NCBI RefSeq assembly: GCF_028595265.1
Contig: NZ_JAQQXP010000001.1
Span: 2,356,001 to 2,420,000 of the forward strand
DNA: 64,000 nucleotides
Source of the DNA: Alteromonas gilva
GTDB taxonomy: Bacteria > Pseudomonadota > Gammaproteobacteria > Enterobacterales > Alteromonadaceae
Reading direction: 5' to 3'
Positions 45,603-54,306 of this stretch are shown in pieces; position 1 is the stretch's first letter; each line of letters begins with the position of its first letter. Position numbers and translations under genes: made by a program. Under the pieces are notes generated by a model that was not told the origin of the DNA, did not search any database, and saw only the letters and a list, made by a program, of their open reading frames with translations.

Positions 45603-45772
45603 CCCTTCCCCAGTCGCGTTCCTAACTTTATCCAGGCATGGTAACCCGACAGGTTTAGTTATCTCATACTTTATTTATCCAACAATGCTAAGCCGGTCGG
45701 CCCATACCAACATAATTTTATGTCCCAGGGAATAAACTCAAATCACAGGCAGATAAGATAATCGGTAGCGGC

Positions 45773-46951
45773 TCATTTCTTTTGTAATGCCTTGATGCCG
45801 CCGGCCAGGCCATCCAGCGTTAACGGGAACATCCGTTTTTCCATCAGTTCGTTAATCAGTGCTATCGACTGATAATACGGCCAGTAATGCTCAGGTTGCG
45901 GATTCAGCCAGATACAATGACTAAAGTGATTGGTAATGCGTTGCATCCAGGTTGCCCCGGATTCTTCATTCCAATGTTCAACACTGCCGCCCGGATAGGC
46001 AATTTCGTAGGGACCCATGGTGGCATCGCCAACAAAAATCACTTTGCAATCTGGTCCATAGCGGTGAATCACATCCCATACATTCACCCTTTCGGTGTCG
46101 CGCCGGGCATTATCCTGCCACACCGATTCATACACACAGTTGTGAAAATAGTAGTAATCCAGGTACTTAAACTCAGCATGCACAGCAGAGAATAGCTCTT
46201 CAACACCTTGTATATAACTATCCATGGAGCCGCCAATATCGAAAAACATCAGCACCTTTACTGCATTATGCCGTTCAGGACGCATGTGAATATCCAACAG
46301 ACCGCCCTGTTTGGCGGTGTGGGAAATGGTCGATGAAATATCCAGTTCTTCGCTGGCACCGCCACGGGCAAACTCACGCAGCTTACGCAGCGCCATTTTA
46401 AGGTTACGCGTACCCAATTCGGCATCACTGTCGAGATTTTTAAACTCGCGCTTATCCCACACTTTAGCCGCCGAGAAGCGGCGATTGCCATCCTGTCCAA
46501 TACGCACCCCTTCGGGGTTGTCACCATAGGCACCAAACGGGCTGGTACCACCGGTGCCTACCCATTTATTGCCGCCGGCATGGCGTTCTTTTTGTTCATT
46601 GAGACGCTCACGGAGCGTTTTCATTAACTCGTCCAGCCCGCCCTCGCGACGCAGCTGCTCACGCTCCTTTGCCGAAAGTCGTTTTTCAAACTCTTTGCGC
46701 AACCAGTCTTCAGGAATGTCGTCACCAAACAGCTCTATCGACTCTACGCCTTCAAAATAGCTGGCAAATGCGCGATCAAACTTGTCAAACTGGGACTCGT
46801 CTTTGACCAGTATGATCCGGGCCAGATGATAAAATGACTGGGTATCGGCAAAGATAACCTCTTTTTGCAGTGCACTGAGTAAATCCAAAAGCTCTCTGAG
46901 GCTGGTTTTAACGCCGTACCGGCGCAGGGTAAAGAAAAAATCAACCAGCAT
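45773..46951 (-). CDS. VWA-domain protein, CoxE/YehP-like
   Basis: A 392-aa protein with a C-terminal von Willebrand A domain. MIDAS motif begins FFDIGGSMDS (D-x-G-x-S), and CKVIFVGDATMGPYEI follows. The N-terminal half is charged and helical (AFASYFEGVESIELFGDD; REQLRREGGLDELMK). These pair with MoxR ATPases to help metal or complex assembly. Its ATG shares one base with the MoxR stop. The client is unknown. Confidence 0.88.
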   Translation of the reverse strand: MLVDFFFTLRRYGVKTSLRELLDLLSALQKEVIFADTQSFYHLARIILVKDESQFDKFDRAFASYFEGVESIELFGDDIPEDWLRKEFEKRLSAKEREQLRREGGLDELMKTLRERLNEQKERHAGGNKWVGTGGTSPFGAYGDNPEGVRIGQDGNRRFSAAKVWDKREFKNLDSDAELGTRNLKMALRKLREFARGGASEELDISSTISHTAKQGGLLDIHMRPERHNAVKVLMFFDIGGSMDSYIQGVEELFSAVHAEFKYLDYYYFHNCVYESVWQDNARRDTERVNVWDVIHRYGPDCKVIFVGDATMGPYEIAYPGGSVEHWNEESGATWMQRITNHFSHCIWLNPQPEHYWPYYQSIALINELMEKRMFPLTLDGLAGGIKALQKK

Positions 46952-47787
46952 CAGCGGCGCGCCATAAAGACCAGCTTTTCAAACAGGTGAATATCCTGTT
47001 CGTTTTTAAGTAATGCCCCATACAGTGGCGGAATGCTGGATTTGCCGTCTTTATCCTGTAACGCTTCGGCGGGAATATCTTCTGCCACCAGCAACTTGAG
47101 CCAGTCAATGAGTTCTGAGGTCGACGGTTTCTTTTTTAGCCCGGGCACATCGCGCACATTAAAGAAGGCTTCTAGCGCCGCTTCCAGCAAGCGCTTTTTG
47201 ATATCCGGAAAGTGCACTGCCACCACCTCACGCATTTCATCCGGCGTTGGAAATTTAATGTAGTGAAAAAAGCAGCGTCGCAAAAAGGCATCCGGTAACT
47301 CTTTCTCATTGTTCGACGTGATAATGATAATTGGCCGGTTTTGCGCTTTAACCCGCTGCTGCGTTTCATACACGTAAAACTCCATTTTATCTAATTCGAG
47401 CAGCAGATCATTGGGGAACTCGATGTCGGCTTTATCAATTTCATCGATTAATAGCACAGGGCGTTGCTCGGCCTCAAACGCTTCCCAGAGCTTACCTTTG
47501 ACAATGTAGTTGCCAATATCATGTACCCGCTCATCACCTAGCTGAGAGTCTCTCAGGCGCGATACCGCGTCATATTCGTAGAGCCCCTGCTGTGCTTTGG
47601 TGGTGGATTTAATATGCCATTGAATGAGCTCAACATTTAAGCTGCTTGCCAGTTCCTCGGCCAGCAGGGTTTTGCCCGTTCCCGGCTCGCCTTTAATTAA
47701 CAGTGGACGCTCCAGCGTAATAGCGGCATTCACCGCGAGCTGCAGGTCAGCACTGGCAATGTATTTTTGAGTGCCTTGAAAAGCCAT
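46951..47787 (-). CDS. MoxR-family AAA ATPase
   Basis: About 278 aa. Walker A is GEPGTGKTLLAEE, Walker B is PVLLIDEIDKAD, and sensor-1 lies in IIITSNNEKELPDAFLRRC with the arginine finger. It acts with the VWA partner immediately downstream (one-base overlap). I start at ATG 47787 (MAFQGTQ), where TTGAGGAA is the SD; the frame opens at TTG 47799, which is itself part of that SD. Confidence 0.92.
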   Translation of the reverse strand: MAFQGTQKYIASADLQLAVNAAITLERPLLIKGEPGTGKTLLAEELASSLNVELIQWHIKSTTKAQQGLYEYDAVSRLRDSQLGDERVHDIGNYIVKGKLWEAFEAEQRPVLLIDEIDKADIEFPNDLLLELDKMEFYVYETQQRVKAQNRPIIIITSNNEKELPDAFLRRCFFHYIKFPTPDEMREVVAVHFPDIKKRLLEAALEAFFNVRDVPGLKKKPSTSELIDWLKLLVAEDIPAEALQDKDGKSSIPPLYGALLKNEQDIHLFEKLVFMARR

Positions 47788-47965
47788 GAAATTCCTCAAT
47801 ACAATTAATCGTTAAAATAACCATAACATATAGCAAAAATCACTTTGCATTTTATAGCTTAATAACAATGATATAAGGGTAAGTAAATATGCTCCGGTTA
47901 TACCGCTCGCAAAGCATAAGCCTGTGCTTAGCGCCCAGGAGCCTAAAAAAACAAAAGGAATAATC

Positions 47966-48931
47966 ATGCAAGTATTTAACGATAACTCCCTCGCTATCGG
48001 CAACACCCCGCTGGTCAAGCTGAATCGCGTTACCGGCGGTAATGTGTACGCCAAAATGGAATCCCGTAACCCAAGCTTCAGCGTTAAGTGTCGTATCGGT
48101 GCGAACATGATTTGGGATGCGGAGAAGCGCGGTGTACTGACCGAAGGAAAAGAGATTGTTGAACCGACCAGTGGTAATACGGGTATTGCCCTGGCGTTTG
48201 TCGCTGCCTCACGCGGCTACAAACTGACCCTGACCATGCCATCGAGCATGAGTCTGGAACGTCGCAAGCTGCTTAAGGCACTGGGTGCTAACCTGGTGTT
48301 GACCGAAGCGCCTAAAGGTATGAAAGGGGCTGTCGCGGCGGCACAAGAGATTGTCGATTCTGATCCGGACAAATACGTCTTGCTACAACAATTTGAAAAC
48401 CCGGCTAACCCGGCGATTCACGAAAAGACCACAGGACCTGAAATCTGGCAGGCAACCGACGGTAAAATCGATGCCTTTGTCGCGGGTGTAGGTACCGGCG
48501 GTACCATCACCGGTGTCAGCCGCTACATCAAAAACACTCAGGGCAAAGCCATTACCTCTATTGCGGTTGAACCCACTGATTCGCCGGTGATTACCCAGGC
48601 CAAAGCTGGTCAGGAGTTAACCCCCGGTCCCCATAAAATTCAGGGTATCGGCGCGGGCTTTATTCCGGGCAATTTGGATCTTGATCTGGTGGATGAAGTG
48701 GAACAGGTGTCCAACGAAGAGTGCATGGAAATGGCCCATCGCCTGATGAAAGAAGAAGGCATTCTGGCCGGTATTTCTTCTGGGGCTGCCGTTGTTGCCG
48801 CCAAGCGATTTGCCGAACGTCCAGAAAACAAAGACAAAATTGTTGTCGTGTTATTAGCCAGCGGCACTGAGCGTTATCTGTCAAGCCCGCTGTTTGCAGG
48901 CGCATTTGACGACCAGGAAGAAGTACAGTAA
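47966..48931 (+). CDS. cysK: Cysteine synthase A (O-acetylserine sulfhydrylase)
   Basis: Makes cysteine from O-acetylserine and sulfide with PLP. The PLP Lys is K41 (NPSFSVKCRIGANMIWDAEK), the phosphate loop is GTGGTI, and PTSGNTGIALAF binds substrate. Starts at ATG 47966 after AAAGGAAT; 321 aa against 323 in E. coli. A terminator follows. The upstream 180 bp should carry a CysB-type promoter, but I could not assign the site. Confidence 0.98.
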   Translation: MQVFNDNSLAIGNTPLVKLNRVTGGNVYAKMESRNPSFSVKCRIGANMIWDAEKRGVLTEGKEIVEPTSGNTGIALAFVAASRGYKLTLTMPSSMSLERRKLLKALGANLVLTEAPKGMKGAVAAAQEIVDSDPDKYVLLQQFENPANPAIHEKTTGPEIWQATDGKIDAFVAGVGTGGTITGVSRYIKNTQGKAITSIAVEPTDSPVITQAKAGQELTPGPHKIQGIGAGFIPGNLDLDLVDEVEQVSNEECMEMAHRLMKEEGILAGISSGAAVVAAKRFAERPENKDKIVVVLLASGTERYLSSPLFAGAFDDQEEVQ

Positions 48932-48958
48932 TTGCTGCTTAGTTATTGATAGCACAAC

Positions 48959-48989
48959 AAAACGGGGCGTTATTTAGCGCCCCGTTTTT
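48959..48989 (+). terminator. cysK terminator
   Basis: AACGGGGCG-ttatttag-CGCCCCGTT with T5 after it (48985-48989). It lies about 30 bp beyond the cysK stop. Confidence 0.9.
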
Positions 48990-49057
48990 ATTTTTGTCGA
49001 TTGCCAAAAGATAAACCTGACGGTACAGTTAGGGGTATGTTCACTGAGGTAATTATT

Positions 49058-49513
49058 ATGTTTTCACGTCTGACGTCGTATGTTTTCATCATCTTTTTAT
49101 TGCTATTGATTAGCGGATGCGAGAAAGAAGAAGGCATTGGTCGCTACGGCATGTTGGAAGAAAACACCCCTGAATACACGGCGGTGATGTTTATTCGGGG
49201 CATTTACGTGGATGACACTATTGACCGCGCAGTGGACCTCAGCACAGAACGAATGGCACGTGTGTTACAACGTTATCACACACAAAACAATATCCAGCGC
49301 CACCTGTTTAATCTTAAGTATGACACCGTCGAAGTCACCCCCCAGTCAGGCCAATCCATTGGCCGTACCGAATTTGCCGAAGTCGCCGTTATCACGCTGT
49401 TTTTCTCAGGCCAGTACAATGGCGATACGGTAGAAGATTTGCGTACCCTTGATCTGAAAAAGGTTGATGGTATTTGGAAAGTTGATAACGTTCAGGCAGA
49501 TCCCTTTTTATAA
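49058..49513 (+). CDS. Small lipoprotein, unknown
   Basis: About 151 aa. Signal MFSRLTSYVFIIFLLLLISG ends in a lipobox-like SGC (C21). The mature part is a mixed alpha/beta fold (AVMFIRGIYVDDTIDRAVD; FAEVAVITLFFSG; LKKVDGIWKVDNVQADPFL), similar in outline to NTF2-like or DUF4878-type lipoproteins. I cannot name the family. Start at ATG 49058, with GAGG upstream; the frame opens at 49001 but the extra residues are polar. Confidence 0.7.
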   Translation: MFSRLTSYVFIIFLLLLISGCEKEEGIGRYGMLEENTPEYTAVMFIRGIYVDDTIDRAVDLSTERMARVLQRYHTQNNIQRHLFNLKYDTVEVTPQSGQSIGRTEFAEVAVITLFFSGQYNGDTVEDLRTLDLKKVDGIWKVDNVQADPFL

Positions 49514-49643
49514 TTTCAGCCACTTCGCCAGTATTGTGCAGCCTACGCAGGCAAGTAATACATCCTATTGAATGTAAATTAAATGTTGCACAAGATTGCC
49601 GCATAATTCATCATGTGCCGCGTTATTTTACAAGGACACGCGT

Positions 49644-50921
49644 ATGAAATTAGAATCGATAGCTCTTCACCACGGGTACACATCAGAAGCAACCACCAAA
49701 GCCGCTGCAGTGCCCATTTATCAAACCACGTCATACACATTTGATAATACGCAACATGGCGCCGATCTGTTTGATCTGAAAGTGCCCGGTAACATTTATA
49801 CCCGGATCATGAATCCCACTACCGATGTACTTGAACAGCGGGTAGCGGCAATGGAAGGCGGCATCGGCGCGTTAGCCCTGGCCTCGGGGATGGCGGCAAT
49901 CACTTATGCTATTCAGGCCATTTGTGAAGTCGGTAGTAACATCGTCAGCACCAGCCAGTTGTACGGTGGCACCTATAATTTATTTGCTCATTCCCTGCCT
50001 AAACAGGGTATTGAAGTAAAAATGGTGTCTCACGACGATTATGACGGCTTTGATCAGGCCATCAACGAAAACACCAAAGCGGTATTTTGTGAGTCAATTG
50101 GTAACCCCGCAGGTAACGTGGTCGATATCCAAAAGCTGGCCGACATTGCCCATAAACACGGTGTGCCTTTAATCGTCGATAACACGGTTGCCACGCCGGT
50201 ATTATGCCGTCCGTTTGAGCTCGGCGCCGACATTGTTGTTCACAGCCTGACCAAGTATATCGGCGGCCATGGCACCAGTGTGGGCGGAATTATCGTCGAC
50301 AGTGGTAAGTTTGACTGGGTGGCGAATAAAGACCGCTTTGCCATTCTCAATGAACCTGATCCGTCTTATCACGGTGTTGTATACACCGAAGCACTCGGCC
50401 CTGCCGCGTTTATCGGGCGTTGCCGGGTTGTTCCTTTGCGCAACACAGGCGCCGCAATTAGTCCCATGAATGCTTTTCAGATTCTGCAGGGCCTTGAAAC
50501 CTTGTGCCTGCGCATGGAACGTCACTGCGAAAATGCCGAAAAGCTCGCCGACTACCTGGTTAATCACGATAAGATCAACTGGGTGAATTATGCCGGTTTA
50601 GCAGATAGCCCCTACCGTGAAACCTGCCAAAAGATTACCGGTGGAAAAGCCTCGGGTATTTTAAGCTTTGGCATTAAAGGCGGTCGTGAGGCCGGCGCGC
50701 AATTTATTGATGCGTTAGAAATGATATTGCGCCTCGTCAATATTGGCGATGCAAAATCCTTAGCGTGTCACCCGGCCACAACAACTCACCGACAGCTAAA
50801 CGAGCAGGAGCTTGCCAGTGCCGGCGTGAGTGCCGATCTGGTGCGGATCTCGGTAGGGATAGAAAACATAGACGATATTATCGCCGACGTAGAACAAGCC
50901 CTGAATAAGGTTAGCGTCTAA
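49644..50921 (+). CDS. metY: O-acetylhomoserine sulfhydrylase, MetY-type
   Basis: A 425-aa Cys/Met metabolism PLP enzyme. Its PLP Lys is K204 in HSLTKYIGGHG. TTSYTFDNTQHGADLF, YTRIMNPTTDVLEQRVAAME and NPAGNVVDI are typical of O-acetylhomoserine sulfhydrylases, longer than cystathionine synthases. It makes homocysteine from O-acetylhomoserine and sulfide. Starts at ATG 49644 with AAGGAC upstream; the frame runs back to 49596. Just downstream of cysK, giving a sulfide-assimilation pair. Confidence 0.93.
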   Translation: MKLESIALHHGYTSEATTKAAAVPIYQTTSYTFDNTQHGADLFDLKVPGNIYTRIMNPTTDVLEQRVAAMEGGIGALALASGMAAITYAIQAICEVGSNIVSTSQLYGGTYNLFAHSLPKQGIEVKMVSHDDYDGFDQAINENTKAVFCESIGNPAGNVVDIQKLADIAHKHGVPLIVDNTVATPVLCRPFELGADIVVHSLTKYIGGHGTSVGGIIVDSGKFDWVANKDRFAILNEPDPSYHGVVYTEALGPAAFIGRCRVVPLRNTGAAISPMNAFQILQGLETLCLRMERHCENAEKLADYLVNHDKINWVNYAGLADSPYRETCQKITGGKASGILSFGIKGGREAGAQFIDALEMILRLVNIGDAKSLACHPATTTHRQLNEQELASAGVSADLVRISVGIENIDDIIADVEQALNKVSV

Positions 50922-50944
50922 GCGACCACAAGCGCAAAAATAAG

Positions 50945-50972
50945 AAGCCGCATGACGCCTGTCATGCGGCTT
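50945..50972. terminator. Hairpin between metY and ggt
   Basis: AAGCCGCATGAC-gcct-GTCATGCGGCTT, a perfect 12-bp stem and 4-nt loop, between convergent metY and ggt. The T-run is weak on both strands, so termination may be partial. Confidence 0.6.
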
Positions 50973-51047
50973 ATACTTAAAGCACAATGCCCGGCAAGTA
51001 TCTTCAGTACACAGAACTGGTTAGCTTGCAGGCCGGTCTGGTCATCT

Positions 51048-52808
51048 TTACTGCCCTACGGCAATTCCTTCGCGACGCGGATCGGCACCACCCACAAAGC
51101 CGTTTTCGGTGACCTGAATGCCATGTAAACCACTGTTTAAGTCTATCACTTTCACATCGTGGCCAAGCGCCTCAAGCGGCGCCTGCAAGGTTGCGATGGG
51201 GGTGCCCTTCTCCAGCGCGGTATAATCGTTACGATTGGTAATTTTCGGCAGATTAATGGCCTGCTGAATATCCAGCCCGTAATCAATCACGCCAATCAGC
51301 GTTTGCGCCACATAACTGACTATCCGACTACCACCGGGGGAGCCCAGCAATAATTCCAAATCGCCCTGCTCGTTAAATACCATGGTTGGACTCATTGCAC
51401 TACGCGGGCGCTTGTGAGGCTCGACTCGGTTAGGCACCGGAAAACGATTTTTTGCCGGTAAAAACGAAAAGTCAGTCATTTGATTATTGAGTAAAAAGCC
51501 ATCCACCATGATACCCGAACCAAACATAAACTCGATGCTGGTCGTCATGGATACCGCATTACCCGCTTTATCAACCACCACAAAATGGCTGGTGTTTGGC
51601 TGCTCCAATGAACTGCCAGCACTTAACTGTGTAGAAAACGGCTCACCGGCACGGGCAAAACGCCAGGGCTTGTCTGGTTTAATCGTTTCTGCACGACGAG
51701 CCAGATAACCATCATTAATTAACGCCGCGTACGGTAAATTTGTAAAGTCGCTGTCAGCGATATACTTTTCTCTGTCTGCATACGCCAGTGCGCTTGCCTG
51801 CGTATATAAATTAGCAAACTCAACGCTATCGATGGGGTAATCAGATAAATTAAACCCTTCCAGCAATTTCAGCAGCTGAAATACGTTGATGCCGCCGGAG
51901 CTGGGTGGTGCCATACCGCAGATTTGTTTACTTCGGTAATCACCGCAAATACCCTGGCGCGTAATGGCTTTGTAGCCAGCCATATCCTCTGCATTCAATA
52001 CTCCCGGATTAATTTCAACGCCTTGCACCGCTTTGGCAATGCGTTCTGCCAGTTCGCCTTTGTACATATAGTCGGCACCTTGCTCGGCAATATTGCGTAA
52101 CGTTTTACCCAGCATTGGATTTTTTTTGGTGACACCGGCTTTTAACGGGTTGCCGCCCGGGTAAAAATAGGTGGCGGTGCTGGGAAAGGTTTTCATGCCC
52201 TTATGATACTGGGTCGCCACTGCAACCAGCTTTTCGAGCCGTTCGGATACTTTAAATCCTTCTTCGGAGGTGACGATAGCGTCTTTAAAAAGTGTCTTCC
52301 AGGGCAGTTTGCCGAAAGTGGAATGGGCGTCTTCCAAGGCTTTTAATACACCAGGCACGCCGACTGATTTTCCGCCAACCACAGCATCGAGCCATTTCAT
52401 AGGCTCGCCACCCTCTACAAACCAATAGGCATTAACTCCGGCGGGCGCCATTTCGCGGCCGTCAAAGGTATGCAGAGTTTTAGTGGTATTGTCCCAGTAC
52501 AACATAAAGGCGCCGCCACCAATGCCTGAAGACTGTGGCTCGACCAGGGTTAGCATTGCCTGAATCGCCACGGCGGCATCAATGGCGTTTCCGCCCTGCT
52601 CAATGATATTTTTGCCCGCCCAGGACGCGTAAGGATTAGCAGCAACCACCATGTATTCCTTACTGGTGTGGGCTTTTTTGTCGATATATCCGGTAGCCGC
52701 CTCTGGCTCGCCCGCTTCCCTTGGCGCTACCTGTGCTTGTGAAAGAACACTTGTAGACAGGGCTAAACACCCTGTCAGAAAAAGAAAACGTAGGTGACTT
52801 CGCCTCAA
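51048..52808 (-). CDS. ggt: Gamma-glutamyltransferase
   Basis: A periplasmic 586-aa enzyme that cleaves glutathione and transfers gamma-glutamyl groups. Signal MRRSHLRFLFLTGCLALSTS. Autoprocessing gives a small subunit starting at T406 (NTSHFVVVDKAG). GSPGGSRIVSYV and PLEALGHDVKVI are conserved, and GIGGGAFMLYW belongs to the large subunit. It could recover cysteine from glutathione, in keeping with the adjacent sulfur genes. Confidence 0.97.
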   Translation of the reverse strand: MRRSHLRFLFLTGCLALSTSVLSQAQVAPREAGEPEAATGYIDKKAHTSKEYMVVAANPYASWAGKNIIEQGGNAIDAAVAIQAMLTLVEPQSSGIGGGAFMLYWDNTTKTLHTFDGREMAPAGVNAYWFVEGGEPMKWLDAVVGGKSVGVPGVLKALEDAHSTFGKLPWKTLFKDAIVTSEEGFKVSERLEKLVAVATQYHKGMKTFPSTATYFYPGGNPLKAGVTKKNPMLGKTLRNIAEQGADYMYKGELAERIAKAVQGVEINPGVLNAEDMAGYKAITRQGICGDYRSKQICGMAPPSSGGINVFQLLKLLEGFNLSDYPIDSVEFANLYTQASALAYADREKYIADSDFTNLPYAALINDGYLARRAETIKPDKPWRFARAGEPFSTQLSAGSSLEQPNTSHFVVVDKAGNAVSMTTSIEFMFGSGIMVDGFLLNNQMTDFSFLPAKNRFPVPNRVEPHKRPRSAMSPTMVFNEQGDLELLLGSPGGSRIVSYVAQTLIGVIDYGLDIQQAINLPKITNRNDYTALEKGTPIATLQAPLEALGHDVKVIDLNSGLHGIQVTENGFVGGADPRREGIAVGQ

Positions 52809-52822
52809 AATGACTTTTCCTT

Positions 52823-53587
52823 TTATTTAAATTTATCCGGGTTAATGGCGCGTTTATTCAGGAAGGCATCAAATGCCTCCTGCGCAGCCTCGGTGCCCAT
52901 GGCTTCTATGAAAATATCCAGTTCATAGTCCATATGCTGTTTTATTTCATTGGCCTCACTGTTAAGCAATGCTTTAGTTTGTAGCAACGCAAACGCGGGT
53001 TTGGCAGCCAGCTTACTTGCGACCGCGTTGACCGTATCACGTAATTCATTGCCACCAACGGCTTTGGTAACCAAACCAAAGTCGCATGCTTCCTCGGCGC
53101 CAAAAGGTTCGCCAAGCATGAGCCATTCACTGGCTCGTCGACGCCCGGCTAATCGCGGTAAGATATAGCTGGATGCATATTCTGGTACCAGACCTAAATT
53201 GATGAATGGTAAGATAAAACGTGCGTCAACGCTGGCATAGACCAAATCACAATGTAACAGCATGGTTGTGCCAATGCCAACTGCTAAACCCGATACTTCG
53301 GCGACTACCGTTTTTTTGCAGTTCAATAACGCGTGCATAAAGCTGACCGTTTCACCCATGTGGGGATTTTTACCATGTTCAGCAAAACCGGCAATCTCAT
53401 TGCCAGCGCAAAACATGTCGCCTTCCGCCCGAATGATAACGACCTTACACTGCTCCGAGGCATCAGCCGCTTTCAGGGCATCGGCCATAGTTTGGTACAT
53501 GTCGCGGGTGAGGGCATTTTTCTTTTCCGGGCGGTTTAGCACAATGTGTGTAATTGCACCGCTTGTTTCGATAAGTATATGGCTCAT
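52823..53587 (-). CDS. Enoyl-CoA hydratase/isomerase family protein
   Basis: A 254-aa crotonase-fold protein. CoA/oxyanion motifs are AEGDMFCAGNEIAGF and VSGLAVGIGTTMLLHCDLVYA; ARFILPFINLGLVPEYASSY holds the usual active-site region. The usual catalytic Glu pair is not fully clear, so it may be a hydratase or isomerase. I start at ATG 53587 (MSHILIETS); GTG 53599 forms part of the SD (GTGGAG). Substrate unknown. Confidence 0.85.
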   Translation of the reverse strand: MSHILIETSGAITHIVLNRPEKKNALTRDMYQTMADALKAADASEQCKVVIIRAEGDMFCAGNEIAGFAEHGKNPHMGETVSFMHALLNCKKTVVAEVSGLAVGIGTTMLLHCDLVYASVDARFILPFINLGLVPEYASSYILPRLAGRRRASEWLMLGEPFGAEEACDFGLVTKAVGGNELRDTVNAVASKLAAKPAFALLQTKALLNSEANEIKQHMDYELDIFIEAMGTEAAQEAFDAFLNKRAINPDKFK

Positions 53588-53687
53588 GGCAGTCTCCACT
53601 TTTGATTATTAAGGCCTGTCTTTATTGGTATCGCTGAACATTTTAGTTATCATAACGCCCCACCCTTTTTATCAACAATTAATATCA

Positions 53688-54305
53688 ATGATAGTTGCGC
53701 TACCAGTTAAGCCACAGTTTTGTGTGGGTCCGATTATTTTGGCATTGACCGCCATTATCCTGTTTTTCGCCGGCACCACGATTTACGATCTTCTCGCCTA
53801 CGACCGCTACGCGCTGCAAAGCATGGAAACATGGCGGTTAGTCACCGGTAGTTTAATGCACACCAATGGCTATCACCTGTTACTTAATATCGTCGGGCTG
53901 GCCTTATTGTGGGCGCTGCACGGTGAACACTACCAACCATTAAAGTTTATTAAACTGTTTATCTGGTGCAGCCTGGGAACCAGCGTGGGTATTTACTTTT
54001 ATTCACCAACCTTAATCTGGTATGTCGGCTTGTCGGGTGCGTTGCACGGTATCTTTGTTTGGGGTGCTTGCATGGATTTACTCAACGGCCTGCGCACCGG
54101 TGGACTACTGCTGGCAGGCGTGACAGCAAAACTGGCGTACGAGCAATACCAGGGCAGTAGTGCCGACGTGGCCAGTTTAATTGATGCTCAGGTGGCGGTC
54201 GATGCACACCTTTATGGCGCTATCAGCGGCGGTATTTTATTTTTGTTGATGTGGCTGTTTACGAGGGCGGTCGGACGCCTGAGCGCCCGCCGCGAAACGT
54301 TATAA
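53688..54305 (+). CDS. rrtA: Rhombosortase, rhomboid-family GlyGly-CTERM protease
   Basis: A 205-aa rhomboid-type membrane protease. Catalytic S116 in GLSGALHG and H174 in DAHLYGA. METWRLVTGSLMHTNGYHLL, NIVGLALLW and the context match rhombosortase, which cuts GlyGly-CTERM tails of secreted proteins. I start at ATG 53688 (MIVALPV); the frame opens at TTG 53625. No GlyGly-CTERM substrate is in the window, so targets must be elsewhere. Confidence 0.85.
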   Translation: MIVALPVKPQFCVGPIILALTAIILFFAGTTIYDLLAYDRYALQSMETWRLVTGSLMHTNGYHLLLNIVGLALLWALHGEHYQPLKFIKLFIWCSLGTSVGIYFYSPTLIWYVGLSGALHGIFVWGACMDLLNGLRTGGLLLAGVTAKLAYEQYQGSSADVASLIDAQVAVDAHLYGAISGGILFLLMWLFTRAVGRLSARRETL

Positions 54306-54306
54306 C

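Noticed and set aside
47812..48108. Minus-strand 98-codon frame across the cysK start
   Set aside because: It is antisense to cysK and to its promoter region, and matches no family.
49514..49643. SAM riboswitch or attenuator before metY
   Set aside because: I found no recognisable conserved core or terminator in the short leader.
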